Positions 43,448 to 53,029 of a stretch of DNA of 64,000 nt are shown here, in pieces. Below the pieces are notes generated by a model that saw only the letters and a list, made by a program, of their open reading frames with translations, was not told where the DNA came from and did no database searches. Source of the DNA: Pseudomonas viridiflava (GTDB lineage Bacteria > Pseudomonadota > Gammaproteobacteria > Pseudomonadales > Pseudomonadaceae); contig NZ_UTBG01000012.1 in NCBI RefSeq assembly GCF_900580675.1, positions 1 through 64,000 on the forward strand. The letters run 5' to 3'. Position numbers and translations under genes: made by a program. Numbering within the stretch: the stretch's first letter is position 1; every line of letters begins with the position of its first letter.

Positions 43448-46006
43448 TCAGAAGAAGCGCGTGATGCTGATCTTGGCATCGCGCCCTTTGGTGTAGGCAC
43501 GGTCGCCACTGAGGGCCGGGCGGAAGTTGCTGTTGAACAGGTTGTCCACGGTGAAGTTCACCTCGGTGCCTTTCAGGTAAGCCTGCTGCGGTTTCCATTT
43601 GGCGAACAGGCCCTGGGTGTTGTAGCGCTTGTTGGCGTACTGGTCGTAGAACACGTCGCCGACGCTGGAGCCAGGGCCGCCTGAATATTTGTCGCTGGGC
43701 AGGCGGTCGGTGGCGCCGATGAATTGTCCCATCCAACCCACTTGGGCGTCCCAGGCCGGGATGTTGGTTCCCAGCACCAGCACCCATTTGGTGGGGGGGA
43801 TATCGCGGGCCGACACATCCGGCCCCCATGGGTTGGTGTAGGCCCCTTCGTGTTGACCGGTGGTGTAGGCGTACGACACCGAGCCGAACAGATAGGTGGA
43901 GTTATAAAACGACTCCACTTCAAAACCCTTGATCGTCATGCCGCCGATATTGCGATAGTTGGACATCGCGCCCGGCGGGCAGGCGGTTGATATCGTGCCG
44001 CCGTTGACGGCCTGGTTCTGGCAACCCACGCCGGTGGCCTTGAAGATCTCGTCTTCGACTTTGTTGTGGAACAGCGTGGTGCGAATTTGCAGGTTATCGT
44101 CCTGAGCGATCAGGTTATCGAAACGGGTGATGTTACCCACGGTGATCGAGGTGATGCGTTCCGGGTCGAGGTCGACGCTGGTCGCGGTACGGCTGCCGAC
44201 GCCTTGCACTTCGTACTGCTCGTCGATGACCGGCGCGCGCCAGGTCTGGCTCCAGTTGGCGAACAGGCCCACGTTCGGGGTCACGGTCCAGAACAGCGCC
44301 AGGCGCGGCGACCATCCGGTGTAGGTGCGGTCGCTGTAGTCGTGGCCGATGGCGGGATCGGGGTTGCTGTAGTACGGCGCATCGTTGGCTTCGCCGCGGT
44401 TGCGCACATGGTCGTAGCGCAAGGAGGGGGTGACGGTGACGTCGCCCAACGTGACTGCATCCTGGATGAAGAAACTGTTGGTATCGACTTTGCCGTGGGG
44501 CATGAAGCCTGGCTGGAAGTGCCCGTAGTTATAGCGTGGGGTGTTGTAGGTGGCGCCGGGCATCCACATTTCAGTTTCGCGAATGTGCTTGCGGATCTGC
44601 CCGCCGACGGTCACCGCATGCTGCAACAGCCCGGTGTCAAACAGGCTGACGTTGCGGATGTCGAGGTTCTTGTCGGTGTAGGCCGTGTCCATCTTGCGCC
44701 CGCCGCTAGCCAGCTGAAAGAACGCTGTGGCGTCACGCTCGTCGGTCTGGTCGGTATTGGACTGGGAGTATTTCACGGTCAGGTCCACCAACGGGTTGTC
44801 CAGGGGCTGGTATTCATACTTGCCCGACCAGGTCGTGTCGACGGTGTCGCGATTGGCTAAAAAACGTTTGAGCGCGCCTTCGTAGCCGTAGCGGTTGATG
44901 TTGGCCTGGGTTGGTGGCGTGGGGTAGCTCGCAGCGGAAAACGGAGTCCAGCGGTTGCTGTGGGATTGCGAATAGGACAGGCCCACGCTGTGCTCGTCGG
45001 TGACATGCGCATTGACCTTGAACAGTTTGCCGTCCACATCCTGGGCCGTGTTGGGCAGGCGCTGGGGGTTGATCGGGTACTGGTTGTTGGCGTTGGGCAA
45101 CTTGGCAGCCACCTTCATGTCGTCGCCGTCGCGCTTTGTCCAGTAGGCCAGGGCATCGAAACGCCCGTCATCGGTACGGCCATAGACGGCGCCGCTGTAG
45201 ACCTGCTCGTGGTCGTTGCTGGAATAACCGTATTTGAGCATGGCGCCGCTGTTGCGTCCGTCCTGGAGCAAGTCCGGCGCATCCTTGGTCGTCATGTTCA
45301 CGGTGCCGCCGAAGCCGCCATTACCGCTGAAGGCCGAGTTGGGGCCTTTTTCGACCTCGATGCTTTTGATCAGCTCGGGCTCGATGAAGACCGTGCCTTG
45401 CTGGTAGCGCTCGAAGCCGCTTTTGGTAGCGCCATCGACGGTCAGCGGCACGTCTTCGGCGTCGCCGAAACCGCGGATGTTGATGGTCTGGCCGCCGGGC
45501 TTCAGCGAGCCGCCCTGGCTGACGCCGGGCAGGGTCTGCAACAGGCTGGGGATGTTGTTGGACTGGTAACGGTCGATATCGGCCTGGCTCAGGGTCGAGC
45601 GGCCAACGGTGCTGGAGTCGACTTGGCTGCCGGTGCCGATCACGCTCAGGGTTTCCAGCTGGATGGCGCCGCTGTTGGTGGTCTTGCCCTCTTCGGGGCG
45701 CACGACGTAAGTATTGCCGACCTTGATCAAGGTGAACTCGCCGTTCTTCAGCAGCGTGCGAATTGCCACTTCCGGCGTGAAATCCCCCTCGAGCGCTGGC
45801 GCCTGCACATTCTTGAACAGCGCTTCATCGAACAACAGTTGGATCTTCGCCTGCTGCGCCACCTCGCTCAGGGACGCGGCCAGCGACTGGGCGGGCAGTT
45901 GCAGCTTGAACGACTCGGCCTGGGCGCCAAGGCTGAACGCCAGGCAGGCAGCAATGAGGGTCGGTCGAAGAAACAGGTGCGAAGCGTGGCAAGGCGCGCG
46001 AAACAT
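43448..46006 (-). CDS. TonB-dependent heme/hemoprotein receptor with STN signalling domain
   Basis: An 852-residue outer membrane receptor. After the signal peptide (cut at GAQA) comes a secretin/TonB short N-terminal domain (about residues 32-102), which marks receptors that signal to an anti-sigma factor. A TonB box-like ETLSVIG, the plug (LQTLPGVSQGGSLKPGGQTINIRGFGDA) and a 22-strand barrel ending in RFF follow. Heme-receptor hallmarks are a WRAP motif (in place of FRAP) and DLDPE in place of NPNL. A cysteine pair lies in one loop. The neighbouring sigma/anti-sigma genes and absence of a hasA gene suggest the Hxu-type heme system (HxuA of P. aeruginosa) rather than Has. The start at 46006 (MFRAPCHAS) gives the proper signal peptide. 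Confidence 0.82.
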   Translation of the reverse strand: MFRAPCHASHLFLRPTLIAACLAFSLGAQAESFKLQLPAQSLAASLSEVAQQAKIQLLFDEALFKNVQAPALEGDFTPEVAIRTLLKNGEFTLIKVGNTYVVRPEEGKTTNSGAIQLETLSVIGTGSQVDSSTVGRSTLSQADIDRYQSNNIPSLLQTLPGVSQGGSLKPGGQTINIRGFGDAEDVPLTVDGATKSGFERYQQGTVFIEPELIKSIEVEKGPNSAFSGNGGFGGTVNMTTKDAPDLLQDGRNSGAMLKYGYSSNDHEQVYSGAVYGRTDDGRFDALAYWTKRDGDDMKVAAKLPNANNQYPINPQRLPNTAQDVDGKLFKVNAHVTDEHSVGLSYSQSHSNRWTPFSAASYPTPPTQANINRYGYEGALKRFLANRDTVDTTWSGKYEYQPLDNPLVDLTVKYSQSNTDQTDERDATAFFQLASGGRKMDTAYTDKNLDIRNVSLFDTGLLQHAVTVGGQIRKHIRETEMWMPGATYNTPRYNYGHFQPGFMPHGKVDTNSFFIQDAVTLGDVTVTPSLRYDHVRNRGEANDAPYYSNPDPAIGHDYSDRTYTGWSPRLALFWTVTPNVGLFANWSQTWRAPVIDEQYEVQGVGSRTATSVDLDPERITSITVGNITRFDNLIAQDDNLQIRTTLFHNKVEDEIFKATGVGCQNQAVNGGTISTACPPGAMSNYRNIGGMTIKGFEVESFYNSTYLFGSVSYAYTTGQHEGAYTNPWGPDVSARDIPPTKWVLVLGTNIPAWDAQVGWMGQFIGATDRLPSDKYSGGPGSSVGDVFYDQYANKRYNTQGLFAKWKPQQAYLKGTEVNFTVDNLFNSNFRPALSGDRAYTKGRDAKISITRFF

Positions 46007-46099
46007 GAAATCCCCCGGTGTGGCCAAATGGCCAAAAAGGCGTGCGTATCAAACGCAGACCGGAGGAAGACGCGGCAGGACATCAAATCCACACCTGCG

Positions 46100-46116
46100 A
46101 ATGCAAAATATTCTCA
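46100..46116 (-). promoter_or_regulatory. Possible Fur- or sigma-dependent promoter element before the heme receptor
   Basis: AATGCAAAATATTCTCA lies in the 128-bp gap before the receptor gene. It resembles a degenerate Fur box (AATG.....ATTCTCA). It could equally be part of the promoter read by the adjacent ECF sigma factor, so this is a weak call. Confidence 0.3.
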
Positions 46117-46134
46117 AGTGCGATTTTTTCAGGG

Positions 46135-47103
46135 TTATTTGCTCGGTTCGATACGCACGATGCCGTCAGCCGAAGCCACGGTTTTCACCGGCAGCAGGGC
46201 GGGCAGGGCATTGAGCAGGGCGTCGGGGTCGCTGACATCGAGGTTGCCCGAGACTTTCAGGTGCGCCACGGCGCTGCTCACCTGCAAGGGGGCCTGGGGA
46301 CGGTACAGGCTCAGTTCGTCGATCAGGCTGGCCAGCTCGCGATTGCGAAATGACAAGTGCCCGCTGCGCCAGTCAGCAACCTCTTCGCCCATCAGGGTTT
46401 GTTGCTGCAAGGTGCCCTTTGCATAGCTGTAGGTCGCGCGTTGCCGTGCGCCGAGCAGCGTAACGGGGCTTTTGGCATCCGGCTCGAAAGCCACTTGGCC
46501 GTGGGCAACGCTGACCACCAGTTGCTGCTGGCTGCGTCGCACATCAAAGCCGGTGCCGACCACCCGCACACTGGCTTCGCCGGCCTGCACGAACAGTGGC
46601 CGTTCCTTGTCGGCAGCGACCTCGATGTACAATTGGCCCTTGTCCAGGTGCACGATGCGCTGGTGGGCGCTGAAGTCCACGCGCAGGCGGGTATTGGCGT
46701 TGACGTACAGCGTGCTGCCATCGGGCAGGTTAAATGTGCGCGTGCCCTTGGCATGGGCCGCCACCTGGGAGTGATACAGCTCGCGGGGCGCGCCGACATG
46801 CGTGGCCAGCACGGCGCAGAGCAAGGCGGCGGCCACCGCCAGGGCAGGGCGCCATACCGACGGTTTGCGCTTGGGCAGCGCCACGGGTTTGTTCAGTTGC
46901 TGCAACTGGGCCAGGTCGGCCCACAGCTGTTCGAATTCGGCATAGGCCCGGGCATGGGCAGGCTCCGCTTGCCAGGCCGCAAAGGCTTTGCGGTCGGCGC
47001 GCGCCGCATTGTCGCGGTTGCGGGCAAACCAGCTGGCGGCTTGGGCATCGATCGAGTCGCTCGCTTCGATGTCCAGGGCGTCGCTGTCGCTCAGGCGGTT
47101 CAT
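46135..47103 (-). CDS. FecR-family anti-sigma factor / transmembrane sensor
   Basis: A 322-residue single-pass inner membrane protein that would hold the partner sigma factor inactive until the receptor reports ligand. The N-terminal cytoplasmic part (about 85 residues) has the FecR N-domain pattern AASWFARNRDNAARADRKAFAAWQAEPAHARAYAEFEQLW. A transmembrane helix follows near residues 82-100, then the periplasmic FecR domain (GTRTFNLPDGSTLYVNANTRLRVDF) and a C-terminal STN-like region. The start at 47103 overlaps the sigma factor stop by ATGA, fixing the start and showing coupled synthesis. Confidence 0.9.
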   Translation of the reverse strand: MNRLSDSDALDIEASDSIDAQAASWFARNRDNAARADRKAFAAWQAEPAHARAYAEFEQLWADLAQLQQLNKPVALPKRKPSVWRPALAVAAALLCAVLATHVGAPRELYHSQVAAHAKGTRTFNLPDGSTLYVNANTRLRVDFSAHQRIVHLDKGQLYIEVAADKERPLFVQAGEASVRVVGTGFDVRRSQQQLVVSVAHGQVAFEPDAKSPVTLLGARQRATYSYAKGTLQQQTLMGEEVADWRSGHLSFRNRELASLIDELSLYRPQAPLQVSSAVAHLKVSGNLDVSDPDALLNALPALLPVKTVASADGIVRIEPSK

Positions 47104-47639
47104 TCTGGCTGCTCCGTGCCGGGGTCGTTTTGAAGGCGTCGCTTGCAATGCAGCAGGGCCAAGGCAATGTGCTTTTCCACCATGCTGGTCGAAATGCCCA
47201 TGCGCTCGGCGATCTGTGCCTGGCTCAGGCCTTCGAAGCGGTGCAGCATAAGGGCTTCTCGTCGGCGCGGCGAGAGTTCAGCGAGGACTTCTTTCAACTG
47301 TTCCAGGCGTTGCATACGAAGTGCTGCGGCCATGGGTTCGTTTTGCTCGTCGGTGATCGCGTCGGCGTCCATGTCGGCCTGATCTGTGTGGACGGTGTGC
47401 CGCACCTTCTGTTTGCGCCAGTGATCACGCAGCAGGTTGCGCGCCATCTGGAACAGGAACGCCCGTGGCTGCTCGACCTTGGCCTGGTCGCGGTAACCCA
47501 GCCACTGGGTAAAGACGTCCTGTGCCATGTCCGCCGCGTCGCTGGCGTTGTCCGTGCGTTTGCGCAGGAAATACAGAATATCTGCATAAAACCCGCGAAA
47601 GGCGTCGGCCGACAACGGGTCGGGCTTGGGACGAGACAT
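47100..47639 (-). CDS. ECF sigma factor, FecI family
   Basis: A 179-residue extracytoplasmic-function sigma factor. Region 2 runs from about residue 15 to 75 (ADMAQDVFTQWL, PRAFLFQMARNLLRDHWRK) and region 4 from about 115 to 165 (ELSPRRREALMLHRFEGLSQAQIAERMGISTSMVEKHIALAL, read across). It should direct RNA polymerase to the receptor gene. Expression is likely iron-repressed, because a Fur-box-like sequence lies about 50-65 bp before the start codon. Together with the FecR-type sensor and the STN receptor it forms a complete cell-surface signalling cascade, in the order seen for P. aeruginosa HxuI-HxuR-HxuA. Confidence 0.9.
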   Translation of the reverse strand: MSRPKPDPLSADAFRGFYADILYFLRKRTDNASDAADMAQDVFTQWLGYRDQAKVEQPRAFLFQMARNLLRDHWRKQKVRHTVHTDQADMDADAITDEQNEPMAAALRMQRLEQLKEVLAELSPRRREALMLHRFEGLSQAQIAERMGISTSMVEKHIALALLHCKRRLQNDPGTEQPE

Positions 47640-47685
47640 GGATATCCTTCTTGATAAGGCACGGCGCTGAAAAGTCGCGAATGAT

Positions 47686-47704
47686 ATCGAGAATTATTGT
47701 CATT
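47686..47704 (-). promoter_or_regulatory. Fur-box-like site before the ECF sigma gene
   Basis: On the minus strand the 19-mer AATGACAATAATTCTCGAT resembles the AATGATAATAATTCTCATT form of Fur boxes found before iron-starvation sigma factor genes in Pseudomonas. It lies about 50 bp upstream of the sigma factor start codon, in a notably AT-rich patch. Confidence 0.65.
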
Positions 47705-47781
47705 TGTCTTTATTTAAAAAGCACATCCCAAAAATGTGCGAGGGCGCTTGGCCCCACATTTAATCTGCTTTGTTCAGCGGA

Positions 47782-48798
47782 TCAGCGCTCGACCGGCACC
47801 GACAGCGCGGCGTTGCCCAGGGGATGGGTGCGTGCCGCGAAAAACTTCAACTCCACATTGATGCCGTCGAACAACTGCGAATACCGGCGCTTCTGCTGAC
47901 GAATAAAGCCGTCGCTGCGGCCCGATACCGAGATCGCCAGGGTCGCAGGTCTGGCTTGGCGAATCGCATCCACCAGGTGTTGATCCTGCGCGCCCAGGTC
48001 GTGGCCAAAGATGCACAGCGCGCCCTCATGGGTCAGCAATTGCTCATAGCAGAACGACAGGTAATCCGAGCTGCGGATGGTCTTGAGCTTCTCTTCGACC
48101 TTGCCTTCGCTGACAAACAACGGCACATCGTCCAGGGTCTTGATCGTGTTGTTGATCGCAAAGCTACTGAGCAAGGTGCTGTCGGTGCTCGGCAATTTGC
48201 GCGCGGTGCCGTCCAGGTTGCGCACCAGGTGCAGGCCGCCATGCAGGTAGAGAATGCGCGTGGCGTCGGTGCGTGTGTTGCGCAGGTCGAAGCTGGCATC
48301 GGCGCTGCGGAACAGGTCGTCGATGCCCGGGGTGTGCAGGATCGCCCAGTAGTTGAGCAGGTCGTAATTGGTGGTAAAGACGCTGGCGTAATTGCCCAAC
48401 TCCGCGTTGATCGTCGCCAGCGTTGACGGCTGCACCAGGCGCCACGGAATGTGCACCGCGTGGATGGTGTTGATCAGCGCTTCCTTGATCGCGTAATAGC
48501 GATTGCGCGGCGCCGCCGAGCTGACCGCCAGGGCCTTGTTGACCCGGCTGGTGGTTTTCAACGCGCCCAGGGCCTGCTCGAAACTGCGGGTTTGCAGGGC
48601 GTCAAAGACGCTGAGTTCGGACTGGCCGAGGGGCTTTTCTTCGACCGTGCGTGCGTTTTCGAACAGCGAGTCGTAGGCAAAGTCTTCCCAAATCACCCGG
48701 CTGGCGCCGTTGCCGATCAGAATCCCACTGAACGCGGTGGAGCTGCGCAGCGCGCTCCAGTCTTCAAGGTGGGCGTCTATATCCTGGAAATCCTTCAT
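47782..48798 (-). CDS. DUF4917 family protein with SIR2-like motifs
   Basis: A 338-residue soluble protein of unknown function that I place in the DUF4917 family known from Pseudomonas. Its motifs, in order, look like a SIR2-type NAD-binding fold: IGNGAS at 28-33, VFTTNYDLL with TTNYD at 142-146, YLHGGLH with LHGG at 185-188, and FGHDLGAQDQHL at 264-275. SIR2-like domains of this type in anti-phage and short-Argonaute systems hydrolyse NAD+. There is no transmembrane helix, signal peptide or second recognised domain. It stands alone between the heme-signalling locus and a divergent alcohol dehydrogenase gene, with no Argonaute, helicase or other defence partner. NADase activity is inference. 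Confidence 0.75.
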   Translation of the reverse strand: MKDFQDIDAHLEDWSALRSSTAFSGILIGNGASRVIWEDFAYDSLFENARTVEEKPLGQSELSVFDALQTRSFEQALGALKTTSRVNKALAVSSAAPRNRYYAIKEALINTIHAVHIPWRLVQPSTLATINAELGNYASVFTTNYDLLNYWAILHTPGIDDLFRSADASFDLRNTRTDATRILYLHGGLHLVRNLDGTARKLPSTDSTLLSSFAINNTIKTLDDVPLFVSEGKVEEKLKTIRSSDYLSFCYEQLLTHEGALCIFGHDLGAQDQHLVDAIRQARPATLAISVSGRSDGFIRQQKRRYSQLFDGINVELKFFAARTHPLGNAALSVPVER

Positions 48799-48923
48799 TG
48801 CGGCGGGTCTACTCGAAATCGGCTGGACGGTGACTTTATCACGAGCGGGCGTTGATCCTGATCAAGATGCCGTAGGCAGGTGGGGTCGATGCTGTAGGCA
48901 TAACCGTCATCCGAGGATTCGCC

Positions 48924-50072
<1,149 letters not shown>

Positions 50073-50082
50073 AAGGGGCAGT

Positions 50083-50160
50083 CGCACGCTGCAAGCGGTA
50101 AGCTACAAGCCGAAGCGCATTCAACTTGAGCATGAAGCTTGCGGCTTGCCGCTGAGGTCC
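50083..50160. repeat. Low-complexity CTGCAAGC/CTTGCGGC repeat patch
   Basis: Short related words (CGCTGCAAGC, AAGCTACAAGCCG, GAAGCTTGCGGCTTGCCGCTG) form an imperfect inverted repeat between the dehydrogenase and the next gene. Similar CTTGCGGCTTG patches occur between genes in Pseudomonas; only this one was seen here. Confidence 0.4.
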
Positions 50161-50164
50161 CCTT

Positions 50165-50839
50165 ATGAGAGTTCTGTTATTCGGTGCCACCGGCATGGTC
50201 GGCCAGGGCGTCCTGCGCGAGTGCCTGCTGGCTGCGGATGTGCAGGAAGTGGTGGCCGTCGGCCGCACACCCCTGACCCAGGAACACGGCAAGCTGCACC
50301 AGGTGTTGCACAGCGACATGCTGGATTTCCAACCCCTGGAAAACCTGCTGCAAGGTTTCGACGCGTGTTTCTTCTGCCTCGGGGTTTCGTCGGCAGGCAT
50401 GAATGAAACCCGGTACACCCACCTCACGTATGACCTGACGCTGGTGGCCGCCAGCACCCTGGCGCGGCTCAACCCGCAGATGACTTTTATCTATGTGTCC
50501 GGCGCCGGTACGGACAGCTCCGAGGCGGGCAAGTCGATGTGGGCGCGGGTCAAGGGCAAGACCGAGAATGCCTTGCTGCGCCTGCCATTCAAGGCGGTGT
50601 ACCTGTTTCGGCCTGGGGTGATCCAGCCGCTGCATGGCGTGCGCTCGAAGACGCCTTTGTATCAATCCTTCTATTCCGTGCTCGGGCCGGTGCTGTCGTT
50701 GGTGCGTCGGGTCAAGCCGGGCTGGGTGGTGAGCACCGAGACCGTTGGCCGGGCGATGTTGGCGGCCGTACGCAATGGCGCGCCGCAAGCGGTGGTGGAG
50801 CAGGCCGAAATCAATCGCCTGGCTACCGAGCGCGCCTGA
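50165..50839 (+). CDS. NAD(P)-binding Rossmann-fold protein (atypical SDR)
   Basis: A 224-residue protein of the NAD(P)H-binding/epimerase-like group. The N-terminal glycine motif GATGMVGQGVLREC (about residues 8-21) binds the dinucleotide. VYLFRPGVIQP in the last third is the conserved strand of this family. It lacks the full YxxxK catalytic pair in a standard position: the expected region reads FIYVSGAGTDSSEAGKSMWARVKGKTE, so it may be a non-enzymatic or unusual member. The stop codon overlaps the start of the following LysR regulator, so the two are cotranscribed. Confidence 0.8.
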   Translation: MRVLLFGATGMVGQGVLRECLLAADVQEVVAVGRTPLTQEHGKLHQVLHSDMLDFQPLENLLQGFDACFFCLGVSSAGMNETRYTHLTYDLTLVAASTLARLNPQMTFIYVSGAGTDSSEAGKSMWARVKGKTENALLRLPFKAVYLFRPGVIQPLHGVRSKTPLYQSFYSVLGPVLSLVRRVKPGWVVSTETVGRAMLAAVRNGAPQAVVEQAEINRLATERA

Positions 50840-51747
50840 TGTTGCACAAAAGCCTGGTGCGGCGCCTGGATCTGATCACCCTGCAACTGTTCGTCGCCGT
50901 GTTTGAAGAGGGCACCCTGACCCGCGCCGCCGCCCGCGAAGCCATCGCCGTGTCAGCCGCCAGCAAGCGTTTGATGGAGTTGGAGCAGGTGTTGGGTGTG
51001 AGCCTGTTCGTGCGCCGGGCCAAGGGCATGGACCTGACCGCAGCCGGTGAAACCCTGCTGCACCATGCCCGGCAGATGCTGTTCAACGTGGAAAAAATGG
51101 GCCTGGAACTCGGCGAGCACAGCCATGGCGTGCGCGGGTATGTGCGGATGCTGGCCAATTTGTCGGCGATCATTCAGTTCCTTCCGGAAGATCTGCGGGA
51201 TTTTTCCGCGTTACATCCCGAAGTCAAAACCGACCTCGAAGAACGCCCCAGCAACGGGGTGGTGCAGGGCGTGCTGGATGGGGTGGCGGACCTCGGGATC
51301 TGCTCCAGCGACACCGACACCAAAGGCCTGCCCAGCGTGATTTATCGCCACGACAAACTGGTAGTGCTGATGCCTGCGGATCACCCGTTGGCGACACGCG
51401 AATCCCTGGCCTTCGCCGAAACCCTTGGCAGCGACTACGTCGGCCTGCACGCCGCCAGCTCGATCAACATGCGCACCCACGCCGCCGCGCGCGAGGCGGG
51501 CAAAATGTTGCGCCTGCGCATCCATGTACCGGGGTTTGATGCGATGTGCCGGATGGTCCAGGCCAATATGGGCATCGGCATCCTGCCGCAAAAGGCCTAT
51601 GAACTGTTTGGCCGCGCCCTGGGTTTGCACGCCGTGCCGTTGACGGATGCGTGGTCCGATCGCAGCCTGATCCTGGTGGTACGCGACGTGGCGCAGTTGT
51701 CGCCGGTGAGCCGATTGTTGTTCGATGCCTTGGGCGTTCGCGTTTAG
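50839..51747 (+). CDS. LysR-family transcriptional regulator
   Basis: A 302-residue LysR-type regulator. The start at 50839 overlaps the preceding stop codon (TGATG) and gives MLHKSLVRRLDLITLQLFVAVFEEG, a typical N-terminus; the helix-turn-helix is TLTRAAAREAIAVSAASKRLMELEQVLGVSLF (read over residues 27-58). The C-terminal part is a periplasmic-binding-protein-like effector domain. It is on the same strand as, and 88 bp before, the CoA-transferase/lyase genes, and is the best candidate for their regulator. The usual divergent arrangement is absent. Confidence 0.88.
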   Translation: MLHKSLVRRLDLITLQLFVAVFEEGTLTRAAAREAIAVSAASKRLMELEQVLGVSLFVRRAKGMDLTAAGETLLHHARQMLFNVEKMGLELGEHSHGVRGYVRMLANLSAIIQFLPEDLRDFSALHPEVKTDLEERPSNGVVQGVLDGVADLGICSSDTDTKGLPSVIYRHDKLVVLMPADHPLATRESLAFAETLGSDYVGLHAASSINMRTHAAAREAGKMLRLRIHVPGFDAMCRMVQANMGIGILPQKAYELFGRALGLHAVPLTDAWSDRSLILVVRDVAQLSPVSRLLFDALGVRV

Positions 51748-51835
51748 CGAACGCTCGTTGCCAACTGACGGTTGGATTTTACCTTGCGCTGTCCTCTAGC
51801 CTTGGCCGCACATCCAAGAATAAGAGGTACACCCC

Positions 51836-53029
51836 ATGACGGCTCCCCTGAGCGGCATCAAGGTGATCGAAATCGGCACCCTGATTGCTGCGCCGTTCGC
51901 CGCCCGGCTGATGGGCGAATTCGGCGCCGAGGTGATCAAGATCGAGGCCATGGGCCAGGGCGATCCGCTTCGCAAATGGCGAAAGCTGCACGAAGGCACG
52001 TCGCTGTGGTGGTACCTGCAATCGCGTAACAAGAAGTCCCTGGCGCTGGATCTCAAGTCCGCCGAGGGCCTGAGCCTGATCAAGCAACTGCTCGGCGATG
52101 CCGACGTGCTGATCGAAAACCTGCGCCCCGGCGGCCTGGAAAAACTCGGCCTGGGCTGGGAGGTGTTGCACGCCCTCAACCCCAAGCTGACCCTGGTGCG
52201 CATCTCCGGCTACGGCCAGACCGGCCCTTACCGCGACCGCCCAGGCTTTGGCGCGATCGGCGAGGCCATGGGTGGCATTCGCTACACCACCGGCAACCCG
52301 GATTCGCCCCCGGCCCGGGTCGGCGTGAGCCTGGGCGATTCGCTGGCGTCACTGCATGGCGTGATCGGCGCGCTGATGTCGCTGCTGCGGGTCAAGACCG
52401 GCCAGGGTGATGGGCAGATTGTCGACGTGTCGCTGGCTGAAAGCGTGTTCAACCTGATGGAAAGCCTGGTGCCCGAATACGACATGCTCGGCCATGTGCG
52501 TGAACGCAGCGGCGGCGCCTTGCCGGGTATCGCGCCCTCCAACACCTACCTGACCGCCGACGGCGCCTATGTGGTGATCGCCGGCAACAGCGACCCGATC
52601 TACAAGCGCCTGATGACCACCATTGGCCGCGCCGACCTGGCCGAAGCGCCTGAATTCGCCCACAACGATGGCCGCGCAGCGAAGAGTGGTTTGCTGGATG
52701 CCGCGATCACCCACTGGACCAGCAGCCTGCCCATCGACCAGGTGCTCAGCGCCCTGGAGGCCGCCGAAGTACCGGCCGGGCGCATCTACTCGGTGGCCGA
52801 TATCGTCAGCGACCCGCACTACCAGGCGCGCGACATGCTGCTCAATGCCGAGTTGCCCGGTGGCGTATCCGTGAAGATGCCCGGCATCGTGCCCAAGCTT
52901 TCCGAGACCCCCGGTGGCGTGAACTGGCAAGGCCCGACGCTGGGCCAGCACACTGACGACATCCTCGGCAGCCTGGGCCTGACGGTGGCCGATATCCAAC
53001 GCCTGAAAACCTGCGGAGTGGTGCAATGA
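51836..53029 (+). CDS. Class III (CaiB/BaiF) CoA-transferase
   Basis: A 397-residue family III CoA-transferase, which moves CoA between carboxylic acids. The catalytic Asp is Asp168 in GVSLGDSLASLHGVIGAL, aligning with Asp169 of formyl-CoA transferase. The ENLRPGGLEKLGLGW and RISGYGQTGPYRDRPGFG segments are characteristic. The stop overlaps the start of the lyase gene (ATGA). Because the partner is an HMG-CoA-lyase-like enzyme, the likely acceptor is a short hydroxy-dicarboxylic acid such as 3-hydroxy-3-methylglutarate, citramalate or a similar compound, with succinyl-CoA as donor; this is inferred from context. Confidence 0.88.
   Translation: MTAPLSGIKVIEIGTLIAAPFAARLMGEFGAEVIKIEAMGQGDPLRKWRKLHEGTSLWWYLQSRNKKSLALDLKSAEGLSLIKQLLGDADVLIENLRPGGLEKLGLGWEVLHALNPKLTLVRISGYGQTGPYRDRPGFGAIGEAMGGIRYTTGNPDSPPARVGVSLGDSLASLHGVIGALMSLLRVKTGQGDGQIVDVSLAESVFNLMESLVPEYDMLGHVRERSGGALPGIAPSNTYLTADGAYVVIAGNSDPIYKRLMTTIGRADLAEAPEFAHNDGRAAKSGLLDAAITHWTSSLPIDQVLSALEAAEVPAGRIYSVADIVSDPHYQARDMLLNAELPGGVSVKMPGIVPKLSETPGGVNWQGPTLGQHTDDILGSLGLTVADIQRLKTCGVVQ

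Noticed and set aside
43448..47639. Ferric citrate (FecIRA) or hemophore (Has) system
   Set aside because: The receptor carries heme-receptor-like motifs, not FecA features, and no hasA or hasDEF genes follow; Hxu-type is the better fit, though not proven.
47782..48798. A multi-gene defence island around the SIR2-like gene
   Set aside because: Flanking genes are iron signalling and alcohol dehydrogenase; no restriction, Argonaute, helicase or transposase genes are near.
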